Positions 46,200-60,405 are shown, numbered from the stretch's first letter. The stretch is 64,000 nt of DNA from Polytrichum commune (GCA_950295325.1 OX485805.1:11596501-11660500); one strand, 5' to 3'. The notes: a model not told the origin generated them from the letters alone. Program-made: numbers and translations.

Positions 46200-47789
46200 A
46201 TGTAGTATCAAGTCGCTAATTTAATGAAAGTAGGTCACACCCAAGAAATAAGTAGGCCACACCCACACTCAACAAATGCAACCTTTGATGACCATTTGTT
46301 GCTTAACCCCTAACTTCACACGCCCAATTTCCCTCAAATATGCCTATAAAATGTGACCTCAGTTTTAGCAACCGTAGTTGAAGATCTAAAGTTTTTGTTT
46401 TTTTTGACAAATAAATGTTTGTAGGTTAGAGGTGACTACTCAAAATCCAAATTTTAAATGTTGAAGTTCTATTATGTGAGAGATTATAATAGGGGTGTCC
46501 ATAATGGTCTTGGGGGGCAACAATTTAGAAATTAAATTAGAGTTGGTTTTTTGATCAAACCTCCTCTCAAATCATCTAAATGACAAAATGTAACCCTCAT
46601 TCAAAAGAGGGGCAACATACCTACTCAAATCAACTCACAAATCTTGAAACCATTATTTTGTGGATTTTTGGGAAGCTTTGCAATTTGGGGCAACAGTGCC
46701 ACAACTACACACCTCCACACAGTTTTACATCCACCAACACATGTTCAATTCAAAATTCCAACGGTAGATGTTTAGGATATGTTGTGTTTGAGTGTATTGC
46801 AATTTTTTAGATCAATTGGGAATGATTTGCACATATGGATCAGCAAAAACATGTTTAAAATATGTTGCCCCTAAACCGCGGAGGTGATAAATATCAAGTT
46901 TTGGTTCGTGGACATGTTCCACTGTAAACCATATGAGAGCACACTCCCATATTTGAATCAATCCCTAAACAATTAACTTTGGTTGAATCAAAATTATCCA
47001 TGTGGCAAAATATAGCAGACTTTAACATGAACAAGGGAAGTAGTTGAAACAAACAGTAAATCATTTGCACTAGTGTCAAAGGGGTCAGAGCAAACTACTC
47101 ACAATCATATTACAGTCGCATAAGACACTAAGAATCAACAAAAGAAATTAAAAGTTGGCCAACTACCAATTGAGTATCACCATGGTGAGACATACACAAC
47201 CTTAATCGGTGTGCATCATTTTCCTTAGCAATTCTAGCAAAGGAAAACAACTTGCTATATATAAGTGTCTGGCACTATACATCATCCCCTACACTTCAAT
47301 AAGAGTTTCATAATGTGAATAAACCTTGCACCATGGCCCTAGAAAAGTGCAAACATGGTTATCAACCTCAAACCAATCCCCGTATAATGTCTCGAAACAT
47401 TATGTTTGGTAATTTCGTATTTTTTGAGCATTTGGAGACATTTACGTATATGAGAACATAAGACAAATCCAAAAAGTATTGGGGAATGGCATGTGAAACT
47501 CAAACAACGTAACAAGTGTATATGTGACATTGTCATAGCATAATGAGGGTGGCGGTGTGATCCCAACATGCATATCTAGATTTAAGATCAAGCAATATGT
47601 GAACATTTGTTTTGAAACAAAAACATGTACACCTTGAGTGTATTACCGTATTAAATTGTTTCCTCCTCAATGTGTGGGACTTTGTTTTGTCCTTGATGTG
47701 TACAATGTAGGGATATAGGTAACCTCAACCAATTTAGGTCGAAGAAGTGGGTATATCCAACAAGGGTGGTGTGCAATACTAGTAGGCAT
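46200..47789. other. Intergenic, no gene recognised
   Basis: AT-rich sequence with short unconserved frames. No family motif seen on either strand. Confidence 0.4.
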
Positions 47790-47814
47790 ATCCTCAGTTG
47801 AGACCTTAAGGCTC

Positions 47815-48830
47815 ATCCCCATACGGCTTTACCAAATAATCAAAGTCTTTCCCAAAAAATCGGTAAACCTCATTCAATTATAGTGTAGATGTCTGGCTAT
47901 CTTGGTGCACCTACAAGAACTTATTCTGAAGATTTTCGAGTAGGTTTGGTTAAGTAGTTTTCACACATGTTCATTGTCTTAACTACCAAGCAATGACATG
48001 TTGGATAGTTTTAGTCCCATCCCCAAATGTCTCACCACTCATTTATCTTATCATCAGTTTTTGTTAATTAATGTAGGTCCTCGTGCTCTCATAGCTAAGA
48101 CTAGAAGCAACCAATCACGAGGGCTGGAGGCGACACTTTCAAAAATCCTACATTCTTCCCTCATCTCTAGGTACCAATGGGAGAATCGGTGCTTGAGGCT
48201 TACAATGCAACCTTCCCTTTCAACCATGCAATGTCCTTTGCCAACTAAGCTCAGGAGTAGATAGTGTCGATGGTGTGAAGGTCGTTTTTTTAAAACAAAC
48301 TTCTAGGCTAAGCTAATGCCCCCTCCCCACCCGACTTCACCAAATAACCAAAGTCTTTCATAAAAACCGGGTAAAGCTCCCTCGGTTTAGGGGGAGGCAT
48401 CCATCTATCCCAATGCACCTACAAGAACTTGCTCTAGAGATTTTCAAGTAGGTTTTAATTAAGTAGCTTTCACACATGTTCATGGTTTTATCTACCAAAC
48501 AATGAAATGTTGGATAGTTTTTGTCCCATCCCCAAATCCCTTCCTACTCATCAACCTTACCATCGGTTTCTGTTAATGAAGCTCCTCGTGCCCTCATAGC
48601 TAAGACTAAAAAGCAACCAATCACAAGGGCGGGAGGCGACACTTTTAAAGCTCCTACATTCTTGCCTCATGTCCAGGTACTGATGGGAGGGTTGGTGCTT
48701 GAGGCTTAAAACCTCCACTTCTAAACCATGCCACATCATTTGCCAACTACACTCAGCACTAGGTAATGTCGATGGTGTGAAGGCCGTGTTTTTAGAACCA
48801 ACTGGTAGGCTTATTAGCTAAAGTCAGGTG
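47815..48830. repeat. ~509-bp direct tandem duplication
   Basis: The block through 'accaaataa(t/c)caaagtctt', 'caatga(c/a)atgttggatag' (47991 and 48500), 'cctcgtgc(t/c)ctcatagcta' and 'gtgtcgatggtgtgaagg' occurs twice at a spacing of about 509 bp. The copies are about equally decayed and differ by many substitutions. The short ORFs are not preserved between them. Confidence 0.85.
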
Positions 48831-49151
48831 GGGGAGGGTGGCATAACCTAAAGTCAGATGGGAAAGAGGGCATTAACTTAACTTATATAAGTTAAGGTGA
48901 GAGGTTGAGTCCATTTTGAGACGACCACAGTAGTACCTAACTTAGATGACCTACTTTTCTGGAGACGAAGCCTGGCCTTAAAAGTGAATCAAAAACCCGT
49001 TCGCATAAGTCCACATAGTTTCAGAAGATTGACATCGATCACACCTCATTAGATGTACCCTCATTAGATGTACCCTGCATTCATTGCAGGGTGCATGTGA
49101 TGAGGTGTATTGTATATTAGTTGTAGTAGCAATTCGGTTCTAATTAATTAA

Positions 49152-49650
49152 AGGCCACTTCACACACGAGCCAAGGGCCGTGACCATGAGATTGTGAGGG
49201 CCCAAAAGAAAGTGTCCAAAGGCCGTCCTAACACACCTCCATAATCACGTAGTGTGGTCACGGACCCTCAAGTCTAGTGTGAAGTTATATGTGACCACGC
49301 CCTCAACCAAATGCTATTTCAACGAATTTCTATTCATGCGGGTCCTCACACATGATAAAGTAGAATAAACCAATGGTTGTGAGTGTTCGGAGTGCCATGG
49401 TCTCCCGGTTTTGTGTCAGGCCTACCTCCAAGAGGTGGTTTTTGAAAATAGTCCAAGTGACCATGAAACATGATCCATTCGATGCCATGTAGGAATCCAC
49501 ATAGACTTTACATCCATCTTGCATTCACATACTCCATTGGTCCCTCAAGCGTAGTGTGAAGTGAACTTGGACCAGCTCCGTTCTTTCCACCAATGAGAGT
49601 GCTTGGAGTGTAATGGTCATGGGCTCTCAGTCCCGTGTGTGAAGTGGCCC
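49152..49650 (+). mobile_element. Tourist-like MITE, copy C
   Basis: It is flanked by TAA (49149-49151, 49651-49653), starts AGGCCACTTCACACACGAGCC and ends CGTGTGTGAAGTGGCCC. Length is 499 bp. Together with copies A, B and E it defines the family and its TTA/TAA target preference. Confidence 0.9.
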
Positions 49651-49957
49651 TAAGCTTCGTCTGGCTCTCATTCATATTTTGCACTAACTTATTTTTGAGC
49701 TTTGAAGTGCTTCGTGGTGTTCCTATTCCGGAGATGAGGCCTGTCACTCTGGAGTGCCAATCTTCCTCGAGAACTTGCAAAGGTTGTATCTGCAAAAGGA
49801 GCTTGTACTTTGGTGCATAGATAAGCTTAGAACGAGCAGTTATTACTTTAGCGACTGTAACTTAGTTTCCTCACTAATAAAAAAGTTATCGTGTCAAGCT
49901 TTCAAGCAATCACTGAGTTATCTTGGCCACCTGTGAGGAAGTTATCACATGCACTCA

Positions 49958-50137
49958 GGGCCACTTCACACACGAGACTGAGAGCCCGTGACCATTGCAC
50001 TTCAAGCACTCTCATTGGTGGAAAAGGTGGAGCCGGTCCAAGTTCGCTTCTTCACACTACGCTCGAGGGGCCAACGGAGTAAGTGTGTGAATGCAAGATG
50101 GATGTAAAGTCTACATGAATCCTTACATGGCATGGAA
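49958..50137 (-). mobile_element. Tourist-like MITE, truncated copy D
   Basis: About 180 bp of the right end of the MITE in reverse orientation are followed after a short gap by the full copy E. Both are preceded by the same 'tgcactca', with a 194-bp offset. This looks like a partial tandem duplication and not an independent insertion. Confidence 0.8.
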
Positions 50138-50151
50138 GGTGAGTGCACTCA

Positions 50152-50658
50152 GGGCCACTTCACACACGAGACTGAGAGCCCGTGACCATTGCACTTCAAG
50201 CACTCTCATTGGTGGAAAAGGCAGAGCCGGTCCAAGTTTGCTTCACACTACGCTTGAGGGACCAACGGAGTAAGTGTGTGAATGCAAGATGGATGTAAAG
50301 TCTACAAGGATTCCTACATGGCGTCGAATGGATCATGTGAAATGGTCACTTGGACTCTTTTCAAAAACCACCTCTTGGAGGTAGGCGGGCTTAACACAAA
50401 ACCGGGAGACCATGGCACTCCGAACACTCACAACTATTGATTTATTCTGTTTTATCATGGTTGATGACCCGCATGTATAGAATTTTATTGAATTAGCATT
50501 TGGTAGAGGGGCCGGTCACATATGACTTCATACTACACTTGAGGGTTTGTGACCACACTACATGATTTTGGAGGTGTCTTGGGACGGCCTTTGGACACTT
50601 TCTTTTGGGCTCTCACAATTTCATGGTCACGCCTCTTGGCCCGTGTGTGAAGTGGCCC
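50152..50658 (-). mobile_element. Tourist-like MITE, copy E
   Basis: A full copy in reverse orientation, from GGGCCACTTCACACACGAGA to CGTGTGTGAAGTGGCCC, followed by TAA. The left flank is TCA, so the target duplication is not intact there, consistent with the duplication that made copy D. About 507 bp. Confidence 0.88.
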
Positions 50659-53600
50659 TAAGAACATTGGGCTTGCAATTTCTATGTGGGCTCATTTGGT
50701 AACAAATTCTAGGTGAGTTCATTAGGTCAGTGCGATGGAGCTTGTTTTAGGGGTTTGGTTGCAAGTTGTCCCCATTTTACTAATTTCAAAGAAAACAGGA
50801 AAGCTTGTGCACATGATGATGTTGGATAATTGTTTATCAAGTATATTGAGGTGGAGTGGGAGAGAAGGTGTGCATATTATGGATATAAATCCTTCTTCTT
50901 AAAATTGGCAATCAAATAACCATTCTTTTCACTTACATTTGATTTTTTTTTGTATTGGCAAATCCACCTTGCTTGTTGTATTGCTCATAACTTTGGAATT
51001 CCATCAATTTCTTGATTTTTCTCTTTTATTTGTTGAAAATTATACATATATTTTCTTCCACAAAATCATGACCTTACTTATGGCACTCTCTTGTGGCAAT
51101 TCTAAAATTGAAAGCATTAACTTATAATACAAAATATTAAAATTTAATAATACCACGTGGAGAATTATTATGTGAAATTATTGACCCACAGTCCATTGGT
51201 TAAGTGAGATCAAATGCCTTGGTTAGGGTACTTGGGGCGATTACACTCCCTTACGTTTCATAACCACGTGCGATAAAAGTTTGCTACCCTATATTATATG
51301 GCATCGATAATTCTAAAAATTGTGATATTTTTTCTACATATACATAACCATTGATAATATCTTTTGTATATTTTTTTGAAATTTCAAGTCATCTTCATTT
51401 TTGTAGTAATTGTTTTAGTTCAATTTTGCATCATTCTAGTGAGACGGTACATTTTATTTTTAAAAATTCATCAAATTTGGTTATCATTTGTTATTATGTA
51501 ATAAATATTGTGTATATCTACTCATGAAGAAATTTTGATAAAATTTTGACTCATTTTGATGATGTTTTATGTAAAAGGTAGATTTTTTTTTATCACACGT
51601 GGTGTTCAACTTGGCAATGGAGTGCACCCCCCAGGTTAGGGTGTCAACCGAAAGCATGTGTTATAATCGATACCCTAACAATAAACCCACTGCTCCATAC
51701 CATAACCTATTGCCTATAACACAATTGTAATGTTGAATACTCTAAAATAACAATATTTGGCTCTACTATCCTAATCTAACATTATTTATGCTTTGCTCAT
51801 TATCAACAAATGAGCCTATATCTTTAGAATGCATTTATGTTCTTGCATACAAAAACTTATCACTCTCTTCCAAGTAAAATAATAACAATAACATATTTAG
51901 ACTACCATCCATATATATAATATCAACAAGAAAAACTTGAGGTTAATTTTTTTAGAATTGAAGATCATTTATTTATTAGCCAAAGACTCAAATTTGTACG
52001 AATTTCTCTTATATGTGGTCTATTTGAGCTTAAATCCTCTAATTCTTGCAATACCCGTTTCAAGGCTATAGATAAATTTAGACTAACTTAAAATCAATTT
52101 TTATTCATGTTGTCTCGTCCTTCAAATATGTAAAAAGAACTTATATTGTTGTAGGGCTTAGGGTTTAAGGGAAATGTTAAAATTTCAATTTTTCTTGACA
52201 TATATATCCCAACATTATGGCATATTAAATATCATTAACTTTTGTTTGATTCCAAGCTTTATACACAACAAAGTATTCCTGAAAATGCCACATTCACATT
52301 TGATTTAGTTTTTCAAGGTGAACTCGTTTTCTAGTCTTGTGGAGTGCACTTCAACTTTGATTTTTTTTCTTTCTTTTTAGAACTAATTTTGTGTGGGCAC
52401 CTATGATACAAGTCCATTGAGTAAAGAAGAAGTCTTTTAATATCATGAATGCTATGTTTTGTTTGCTATCAAAAGTGTTTGAAGTAACAACGAAGAACGT
52501 ATTATTTATGATATAAAAAGACTTCTTCCCTTGTTATCAATTGCACATGCTACTAGCATTTTATAAATACACCCAGATGTAGTTGGTAAAAATTGCATTC
52601 AAAGATCGATTCAAAGTTGGCCTTCCTTGTATCCAAAGAAATGGCATTTGTGACATTTTTGTGCGCCATGTGATGTTTTCATGAATTCCATATTATATTA
52701 ATGTTGTTTGTCCATTACTTTAATATAATTAACTTTAAGATAAGTTGAGTTTTATTTTTAGAATATGTTATAATACATATAATCTTTATCTTTGTTCTTT
52801 TTATGTATTATATAATCTAGATATTTGGAATTCTATTGTATATTATAAATAATTATAATAAAAAATGGCAACTCGTGGAATTAGAAGGCATTACTTAGAA
52901 TATATTATATATATATATATATATACTAAAATCATCACACTAATTTAAGCTGAAAGTTAGAATGACAATGGCCCCTTCAAATGGTAAGTCACTAGAATTT
53001 TGACCTCAATGCTAATGAGGATCCTGTAATGTTTTTGACTTCCAAATTAATCAAATGCTTTATTGATGGTTCACTTCTAAAATAAAATCCCAGTCAATTG
53101 CTTGTTTACTGAATGGAAGTGCACTTACATATTGGTTACTGGACCTTGAGATGCACCCAATATGGGATTTGTGGGCAAGTGACCTTCACAAATGCAAAAG
53201 CAATATTTTTTTCGAAGTCGAGCGGGGTAGGCATGAATTTTCAGTTGGGATCAGAAAATCTCGAATTTTTTCTTGGGGGCTGCTCCGGCCCCTTTCCATC
53301 TCCCCTAAAATCTTGTATGGGGAGGTTTAACGTCCCCCTTTGCAATAACCTCCACAGTGCTCAACCACTAAAGTTTCAATATCATTTTTCGTCATGTTTC
53401 TATAAATGTACATTTCAGTTTGTAGACGTTCTACGGACGTACATCTCAAATTTGCATGTTCTACTCGCCTACATTCCTATGCACTTGAGTTGAACTGGAG
53501 CTCAAGATGTGTTGGGTATGGGTTGGGAGGATAGGTCATAAGTCAATAAGGTAAGCGTGTTTGATTTAGAATGTCTTAATGTATTTTTAAAGTTCATAAT

Positions 53601-56000
53601 CTCAGCATGGAACACTATTGATTTGATGGAATAGTGCTATTATTACATAAAAACTGACACCAAACAACGTTTTTGGTTTTTGTTTTCACGAAGTAGCAAA
53701 AATTGTTGATGCATAGGGAGCCCTTTTGATAGTTGACAACACCACAAGAGAGTTTAACTCTGAAGTCCCTCAAAGGAAGATAAAGCTGTGGGTTTGATCT
53801 TTCTTTGAGAAACTTTTGCATTAAGAGCTCCTTAGCTTGTCATGTATTGGAGCTTATTTTGAAAGTTGGACCTCCTCTGCACCTCTCAAATTTTGAGAAA
53901 ATTTTAGGATCTAAAATAGGGTATGTGCATGGGACTCATTGTCCTGAATCCCATATCGACCTATGCAAGGCTAGGTTGGCCCACCCATCCTAGTAGGACA
54001 AGCTAAAAAAGCATGTTTTTGATAACTCGACACCACTCTTCATGTATGATGATTTAAGCATCAAGAAAACTTGAGTGACTTTGTGTTAATTCTCATAAAC
54101 TCAGGGTTTCTCATGGGATAAACCCATGGTTTCATTCGATTTACTTTACGAATAACTCTAACGTCACCGATTCTTCCAAACCTCTAGATCTTGGTGTTGG
54201 TCTGCTTCTAGAGACCACTTGAAACCACAAACTCCAGACTTATCAAATACTCATGTAAACATCAGCTAGAAGTATTTGAATGATGTTTCCTGTTCTTCAA
54301 AATGTCCTCGTGGCTTTTCCTGAGCCTTAACATGGATTTAGTGATTTTATCACTCAGGTGAGAGTGGAACTGCGGGTGATGCACTTCCCAGATGAATACT
54401 TGAACTCTGTGATACGCCTTTCTGAGACTTTGCTTTGCATTGCAATATGAGAATTGATGATTCCATTTCGAGGAGAATGTTATGTTTCTGTGTCAATGCA
54501 AAGAATTTGCAAGATTTTCTTGATGCATTCTTTCGGGAGCTTGCCCCTGGCCTTGCGTTGTTGAGAAATGAACTCTGAGGGGCAACATTGCAAGCACGGT
54601 CGAAGTGCCACAACCACCGAATTTTGAGCTTGTCTGGCGGTCTATTGGCACTTCAAAATGTGTTACGAGTCATCATAGGACTGAAGAGCAGATATTTTAA
54701 TTTCAAGTATCCAGATTTTACTGTACGCGAGGTCTCATTGAGTCTTTGAATCGTACTCACGTCCATCTCCAGTCTGTAAGATTATAGGCTGTGAGGGTCT
54801 ACGATAAGGGGTGATTTGCAAGTGACCTAGCCCAAGTAATGAAGGGGAGAGAGATATGGATTCCCTCTTCTCCACTCTTCTCCATACAGTTCACTTGCTC
54901 CACTAGTTTCCAAGATGATCCTCCTTTCCTCTCCTGGAGATGGGAAGCTGAACCTACTTTTCCAGCCACTAGAAATGAGCGAGGTTGCCTTAATTTGGGC
55001 ATGGTTTGAATGACATGTGTTTGCTTGTGGATATTGTGGGGTGAGCGCAGATGGTCGCATATTTGTGATTCTTCCATATCACATAAGTAAGACACTGTCA
55101 AACCTCTGAAATTAGTTGTGATATATACATCCATTAGGTGTATACTTGTGGAGCTGAGGGGAAATGAGCGAGCTCATGGAACTCAAAACCGACTTGACCT
55201 ATTTCTTTTCAAGTTTTGGATGTGAAATTTGCGAAGGTGTTCATGATCAGAGAACGAAAAAGGATGAGTGGGGATGGTATTGTGCAGGTATCACACAATA
55301 TTTCTGGGATTCAAGCGGGCCAAACACCAAACACCAAATGCAGATATTCTATATAATTCACGTATTTAAATTGGTGGGCTGCTGGACATTTGGTGCATTT
55401 CCTCTACAAAACAAGCTATCAATTCTGTGCACTTCGCATTGAGGGTCATTACGAGCAGTGTCTAAACCTTCATACTGAATGAGGAATGTCATATTGAAGA
55501 CAAAGATGAAGAGTACCTTGTCGAACTGTTGAGCTTGAAGTGTCCATTTAACAACCTACTTACCTTAGTTCAGGATATATTTTTGCCAATTCTGGAGTTG
55601 AATTTCTAGAAAATATAATGGTTTTCAGATTATAGCATGCTTTACTACATTGGAACTGCGTTCTCACCTTCTTGGTGAATGAACTTACCTACTTAGACAC
55701 CACAAACCTTTGCCCTTCAGGCTGAATGCATTTGATGTCGAATCAACAACATGCTCAGACAGCAATTATACAATTCTTTTATAGTTTTTATGCAGATGGG
55801 AAGTCAAGTACTAAGATTGGGGTGTGATTTTAGACTTGTCACTTCACCCTCTCTTGATTGTACTACTGAATGATAATTCGGAAAGTCCAAGGGACACGTG
55901 GGAGAGAGGGAATAATCGTACATGAAAGTGCCATTCAACGCAAAACCCTTTAAATAATATGCAACCCGGACGTTACTTTTCTTAGTCGATCCGACACTGG
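50659..56000. other. AT-rich intergenic region, no confident gene
   Basis: It includes a (TA)n tract at about 52900-52925 and long A/T-rich stretches. Frames such as 53113-53493 (plus) and 54799-55134 (minus) show no family motifs. I see nothing I can name. Confidence 0.45.
52903..52925. repeat. (TA)n microsatellite
   Basis: About 11 TA units are directly visible in AT-rich surroundings. Confidence 0.9.
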
Positions 56001-56040
56001 AAGTTATAAGGTAAGCGTGTCTGATTCAGAGGCAATCGCT

Positions 56041-56164
56041 ATGCAGAAAGTGAGAAGTGGTGCGGAAGGAGAAGTGAAGAAGGCCAAGAAGCCTAAAGTT
56101 TCTATTGCCAAGGCGGCAACTAGTAAATTTATTCTATTGGAGGGGTGGTGTGTGGTGTCTAGGT
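56041..56164 (+). CDS. Possible short basic first exon, unassigned
   Basis: ATG 56041 opens a Lys/Ala-rich peptide (MQKVRSGAEGEVKKAKKPKV, then SIAKAATSKF) with local base composition unlike its surroundings. It ends at a good donor (CTAG|GTAAGA, about 56162). The frame is open about 80 bases upstream as well. No downstream exon could be matched, so it may be an isolated gene relic. Confidence 0.2.
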
Positions 56165-59100
56165 AAGATGATCATTTTGGACCATGAACTTATCTTGCTC
56201 TTAATTTTTGTAGTAGGTGTACATGACTGAGTTAAGTTTCTATTGATATTTTCAGTGTACACCCAAGACAATGATTAAGAAAGTACACGCACATATCTAA
56301 TGAATGGGGATCCCATTTCTTTCACTCCTTTTTTTTTTTTTTTTTCTAGATAACCACTATATCTTAATACCCACTTATCTTATTCTCAGCGATCTAGTTG
56401 ACAATGCATTAGAAAAACCCAAAGCCAATGCATCAACCTTGAGAATAACCCTAAAACAAAGGAAGTGTTTTGAGGCTTTAGGTTTTAACATCATGTAGGG
56501 GCTTGGAGTCTTGCTAAGTGATGTTTTTAACAGAATTGGGTGGTTTGAACCTTTGGCTATTATTGCGACATTGGTTTTAAGGGTAATAAATAAAGCTCCA
56601 ATTGACAAACTTGGTTCTTATTCGAATAGTTCCTAGGAGGTTTTGCACGTAGGTCGAAGTTCAAGTGGAACTGGTAAAGATTGCCTTTATGTACCTTGGG
56701 TCAAAGATTATCTAGTAGTTGGTGGTGTTTTGATCATTTTGCATGATGTTAGCCATATCGAGGATTCTAAACTATGAAGGATGTGTTCGGAAAAGTACAT
56801 GGCTTCTTTTTGTAGTAAAATCATGTACCAAAAATGTCTTATATCAAAATCTCATCTTACATAATACACCAAAATCAATATGCAAAAAAAAAAATCCCTT
56901 TTTTTAAATCAAGTGTAGAATGATACAACTAATGCTTTTAGTGTCTTTCACTTTTCCAAGTCACCTCAACACCCTCAAGCATTCTAAACACTTAGAAAAC
57001 ACTTTAGGAAACACTTAAATCCTCTAACTTTGTAAATTCCAAGACTCAATTGCCACTCTCATAACTAAACTCCCCTTTAAATAACCACCCTTAGATCTCT
57101 TTGGCCAACAAGAAACCATTGGGGTTAGGGCACAAGGAACCTTGGTGGTTAGGGTTATGCCGCCAGTTAGCTCTAATTCACCCTAACCTAAACTTAACAA
57201 CTAACCTACCCGGTTAACAAACTAAGACTAGTCCATAACTAACCACAAATAATAAATGAACTAGAACAATATCACACAAACAACAATATACTAACATACT
57301 TATAAACACAACTAACTTATATGAATATCTAAATTTTAACCACTAACCGGCCCACATCTCAACACTGGTACTTAGGATTGGACTAGCTAGTTAAGTATTT
57401 CCAAGAATTATGGGTAATTAGAAGACTTAACATGCAAGGAAGGGGTACTATATATAAAAATGATGTTAACTACTAGAATTGAGGTACCGGAAAGAGAGAG
57501 CGAACCGGTTGGTAATCTTAACGTATAAGGAAGTGTCCAATAATAGTGATAATAGTATTAGACCAATAGCAAGCCGGTGTAGGGATTCCAACCGGCAATC
57601 TTATAGAATTAGATACAAATTGACTACAATAGGGATGGGTCTACCAGTCATGGGACCAGTAGATTGCAGCAATTGAGCCGTCATCCAACAACCAGTCGCT
57701 AAACTGGTAGAAAAAACATTATGAGGTAGGGAGTTGGTAAGGCAACTGCAATTACTATGGGTAATAGAAAGTAATTCTTTAGCATTCAAGGATTCAGTCC
57801 AAATTGTGAGCAATTCCAACTTGCAAAGCCTCTTCTATGAAGTGGCCTACAATGCAACGTCCATGATCGATAACTCCAAAGACTCCTTGGATGCCAATGT
57901 TGTAGATAGGCCCCCACCCAAGCAAATTTTTCTTCTCCTCGCCGTCCCTATCACCACTCAAAGGGATCACTTGTACGTGCGATTGTGGCTGAGCTTCCCC
58001 CTCTTGGTCTGGCGGGCGACATGGCACCTCATCGGCAACTTTGGATGGGCATTCAATTGTCCCTGTTCCTCTAGGCAACATGTTGCCCACCCATGCCGAC
58101 TCCACCCCAACCGTCCTACATACCAAGGTACGGTGTAGCCTCTGCCAAGTTGTATTTCCTTCCCCACGTTCTTCCATTCTTTTTGTTTGTCATAGGTTTT
58201 GGTTTTCCTCCTCAAATTAACCCCTTTGTTCTGTCACCTTCCAGGTTGCGTCCAATTAGACACAAGCATGTTCCATGGGTGCCATAGACATTGAATTTGA
58301 CCATTTCTATACCTGCATAGAAATCAGAGGCAATCTTCTCATTTGAACTCATCCTCCTACAATTCAAGCTCTCATCCGCCTCCTAAATGTATCATGGTGG
58401 GCCCAAGTCTCGATCAAGGCTACAACCGCGGGGCATGGATTTTTAGGAACGTGGAGGTGAAATACAAGCACAAGAAGCAACGGCGATCAAAGCCAAAATT
58501 CCAACATTAGCATAGACATTGTACATAAGTAGGCGTAGTTTAGGTTATAGCTCCCAATAATGATTATGTGACGCTTGTTTGCTACTTTATATTGTTAATT
58601 ATACATTGTATTTTCTATTTCCCGTTATATGAATAACTTCTTCCTCCTCCAATATTATCTCCGGCTTGGGTTGTGATGAACACCATGGGTCGTTATTTTG
58701 CAAATCAGCTAGGAAAACTCACGGTGGAACATCATAATAATTTATGGTTTTGTGAGAAATACCGTGTCTTATTAACGTGCTTGGTCAAGCCCCTAATAAA
58801 ACGTTATCTTCCCTTTTTCTTATAATTTGAATATAATTGCTTCAGAGTAAGACATCCCAACCTTAATGGTCTTCACTCTCAATGTAAGGCTCATTGATTG
58901 CAAGAACAACTAAGACGGAGTGATCTCTTGAAGATGTATCAATTCTCTAAAGTTCCATGCAAAAGATAAATCTTATTAATCAAATCCTTAATTGTTGAGG
59001 ACGAAAACAACCTTCAAGGTCTCAATTAAGTTTCCCAAAGAAGGTCAAGTTCTTGGTTGATCCATAAACCTTGCAATATCAATTCAAACATATACGTACT

Positions 59101-60405
59101 TGCATCACTTCATGTAATTAATGTTTATCTTGATTATAGGGCCATGTTAGCGTACGTAATACCAAATCACTTTCTTGATAAGTTATAGTAGTAATAAGTA
59201 TTAAACTCATCAACACTTCATTTTACCCATGCTTACTTTAGAGACTTGACACAACAAATATTGACATTGAACTTGGTTCTCATTGGCAAATGACCCATGT
59301 TGAATCTACTAATGATGTTGTTCACTTACACAACATTAAACGATAAGTGGAACGTCAAACCCTATGCTACTTGAGTGGGCATATGTTTATGAGTATATAT
59401 GGCATCTTCAAATCAGACTTCAAGTAAACGTCCAACCCTAAGCGGCCGACACGTGTAGTGCTTAGAGCATGGGTTGCATGCACGCTTGAACCAAATTTGG
59501 AAGAAATTTGGGTCAGATAACAAGGCATAACTTAGTTGAATGCCTCCCCAAGTGGCTCCTCATGGACACACAATTTGGTCCACCTCCATGGCCCCACCAA
59601 TCTTACCTACCTGTAGGTAAAGGGGTCTACCCTAAATATTGTATTTAGTGTCATATGGTATTTTATGTCACTGAGGTAAGTTTTCTATGGACACTTCTTA
59701 TGAATACGTTCACAAGTATTGCCATGAATGATTGAAACTTGGATGAAATCCATCTCAATTATTGAAGCAAGCTATGGTATATTTTGCATCCTAACAATCA
59801 TGCAATGGAGTATTGTCATGGATCATTGAAATTTGGATGAAAAAACACTTAGTAAGTGACTGTAATTGCGACATTGTAAATTAACTTTTTTAAAAGGAAT
59901 GAAATATAATCTTAGGTTTGCATTTAGTGCTAATGACACTACATAGGCAATTTACAATTAGTATTGAGCAAGACAGATAGAATTGGTGACACTAGATACA
60001 ATATTTAGTAAAGTAAAGATGTTGCCCCAAAAAGTTTGTGATGAATTGTATCCTATCGAATTTACTATGTCCCATTAGACTAATTTGGAGTTTCTTAGAC
60101 TAACCTCTAAGGGGACTTGTGTACTAGCCGTTCCAGCGATGTAAAATAGAGTTCGCCACTATTTTCAAGCATTTGGTTGGCTAAGTGCTTCCATGTGGAG
60201 TATGGGGGAAGCATATTCAAAAGAGTAGATAGACCTTGTTGTTCAACAAGCAAGTTGAAGAATGGTTGTCCTCACTTAGTTGCACTTATCCGTTTTAAAT
60301 GTTGCATGAGTGGATTTATAACTTTTTGTGATTCTCCAAAAGTTATAAGTTTTGTAAATTTCTTTTTGGACCCAAAGTACTATAATTTGCATGGTAAAGA
60401 GTCAA
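56165..60405. other. Intergenic, no gene recognised
   Basis: A T-run of about 17 bases lies near 56331-56346. A GC-richer patch at 57880-58290 contains overlapping frames on both strands but none with a recognised motif. Confidence 0.4.

Noticed and set aside
47998-48709. Two similar ORFs (PRALIAKTR.NQ) in tandem
   Set aside because: They sit in the 509-bp duplication; only part of the frame is shared and stops differ, so no constraint is visible.
49891-50273. Similar ORFs with ALRATSHTRLRARDHCTSSTL
   Set aside because: They are translations of the MITE ends, repeated because copies D and E are duplicates.
57734-58287. GC-richer patch with frames on both strands as a gene
   Set aside because: Neither frame carries a recognised motif, and overlapping frames on opposite strands are expected from composition.
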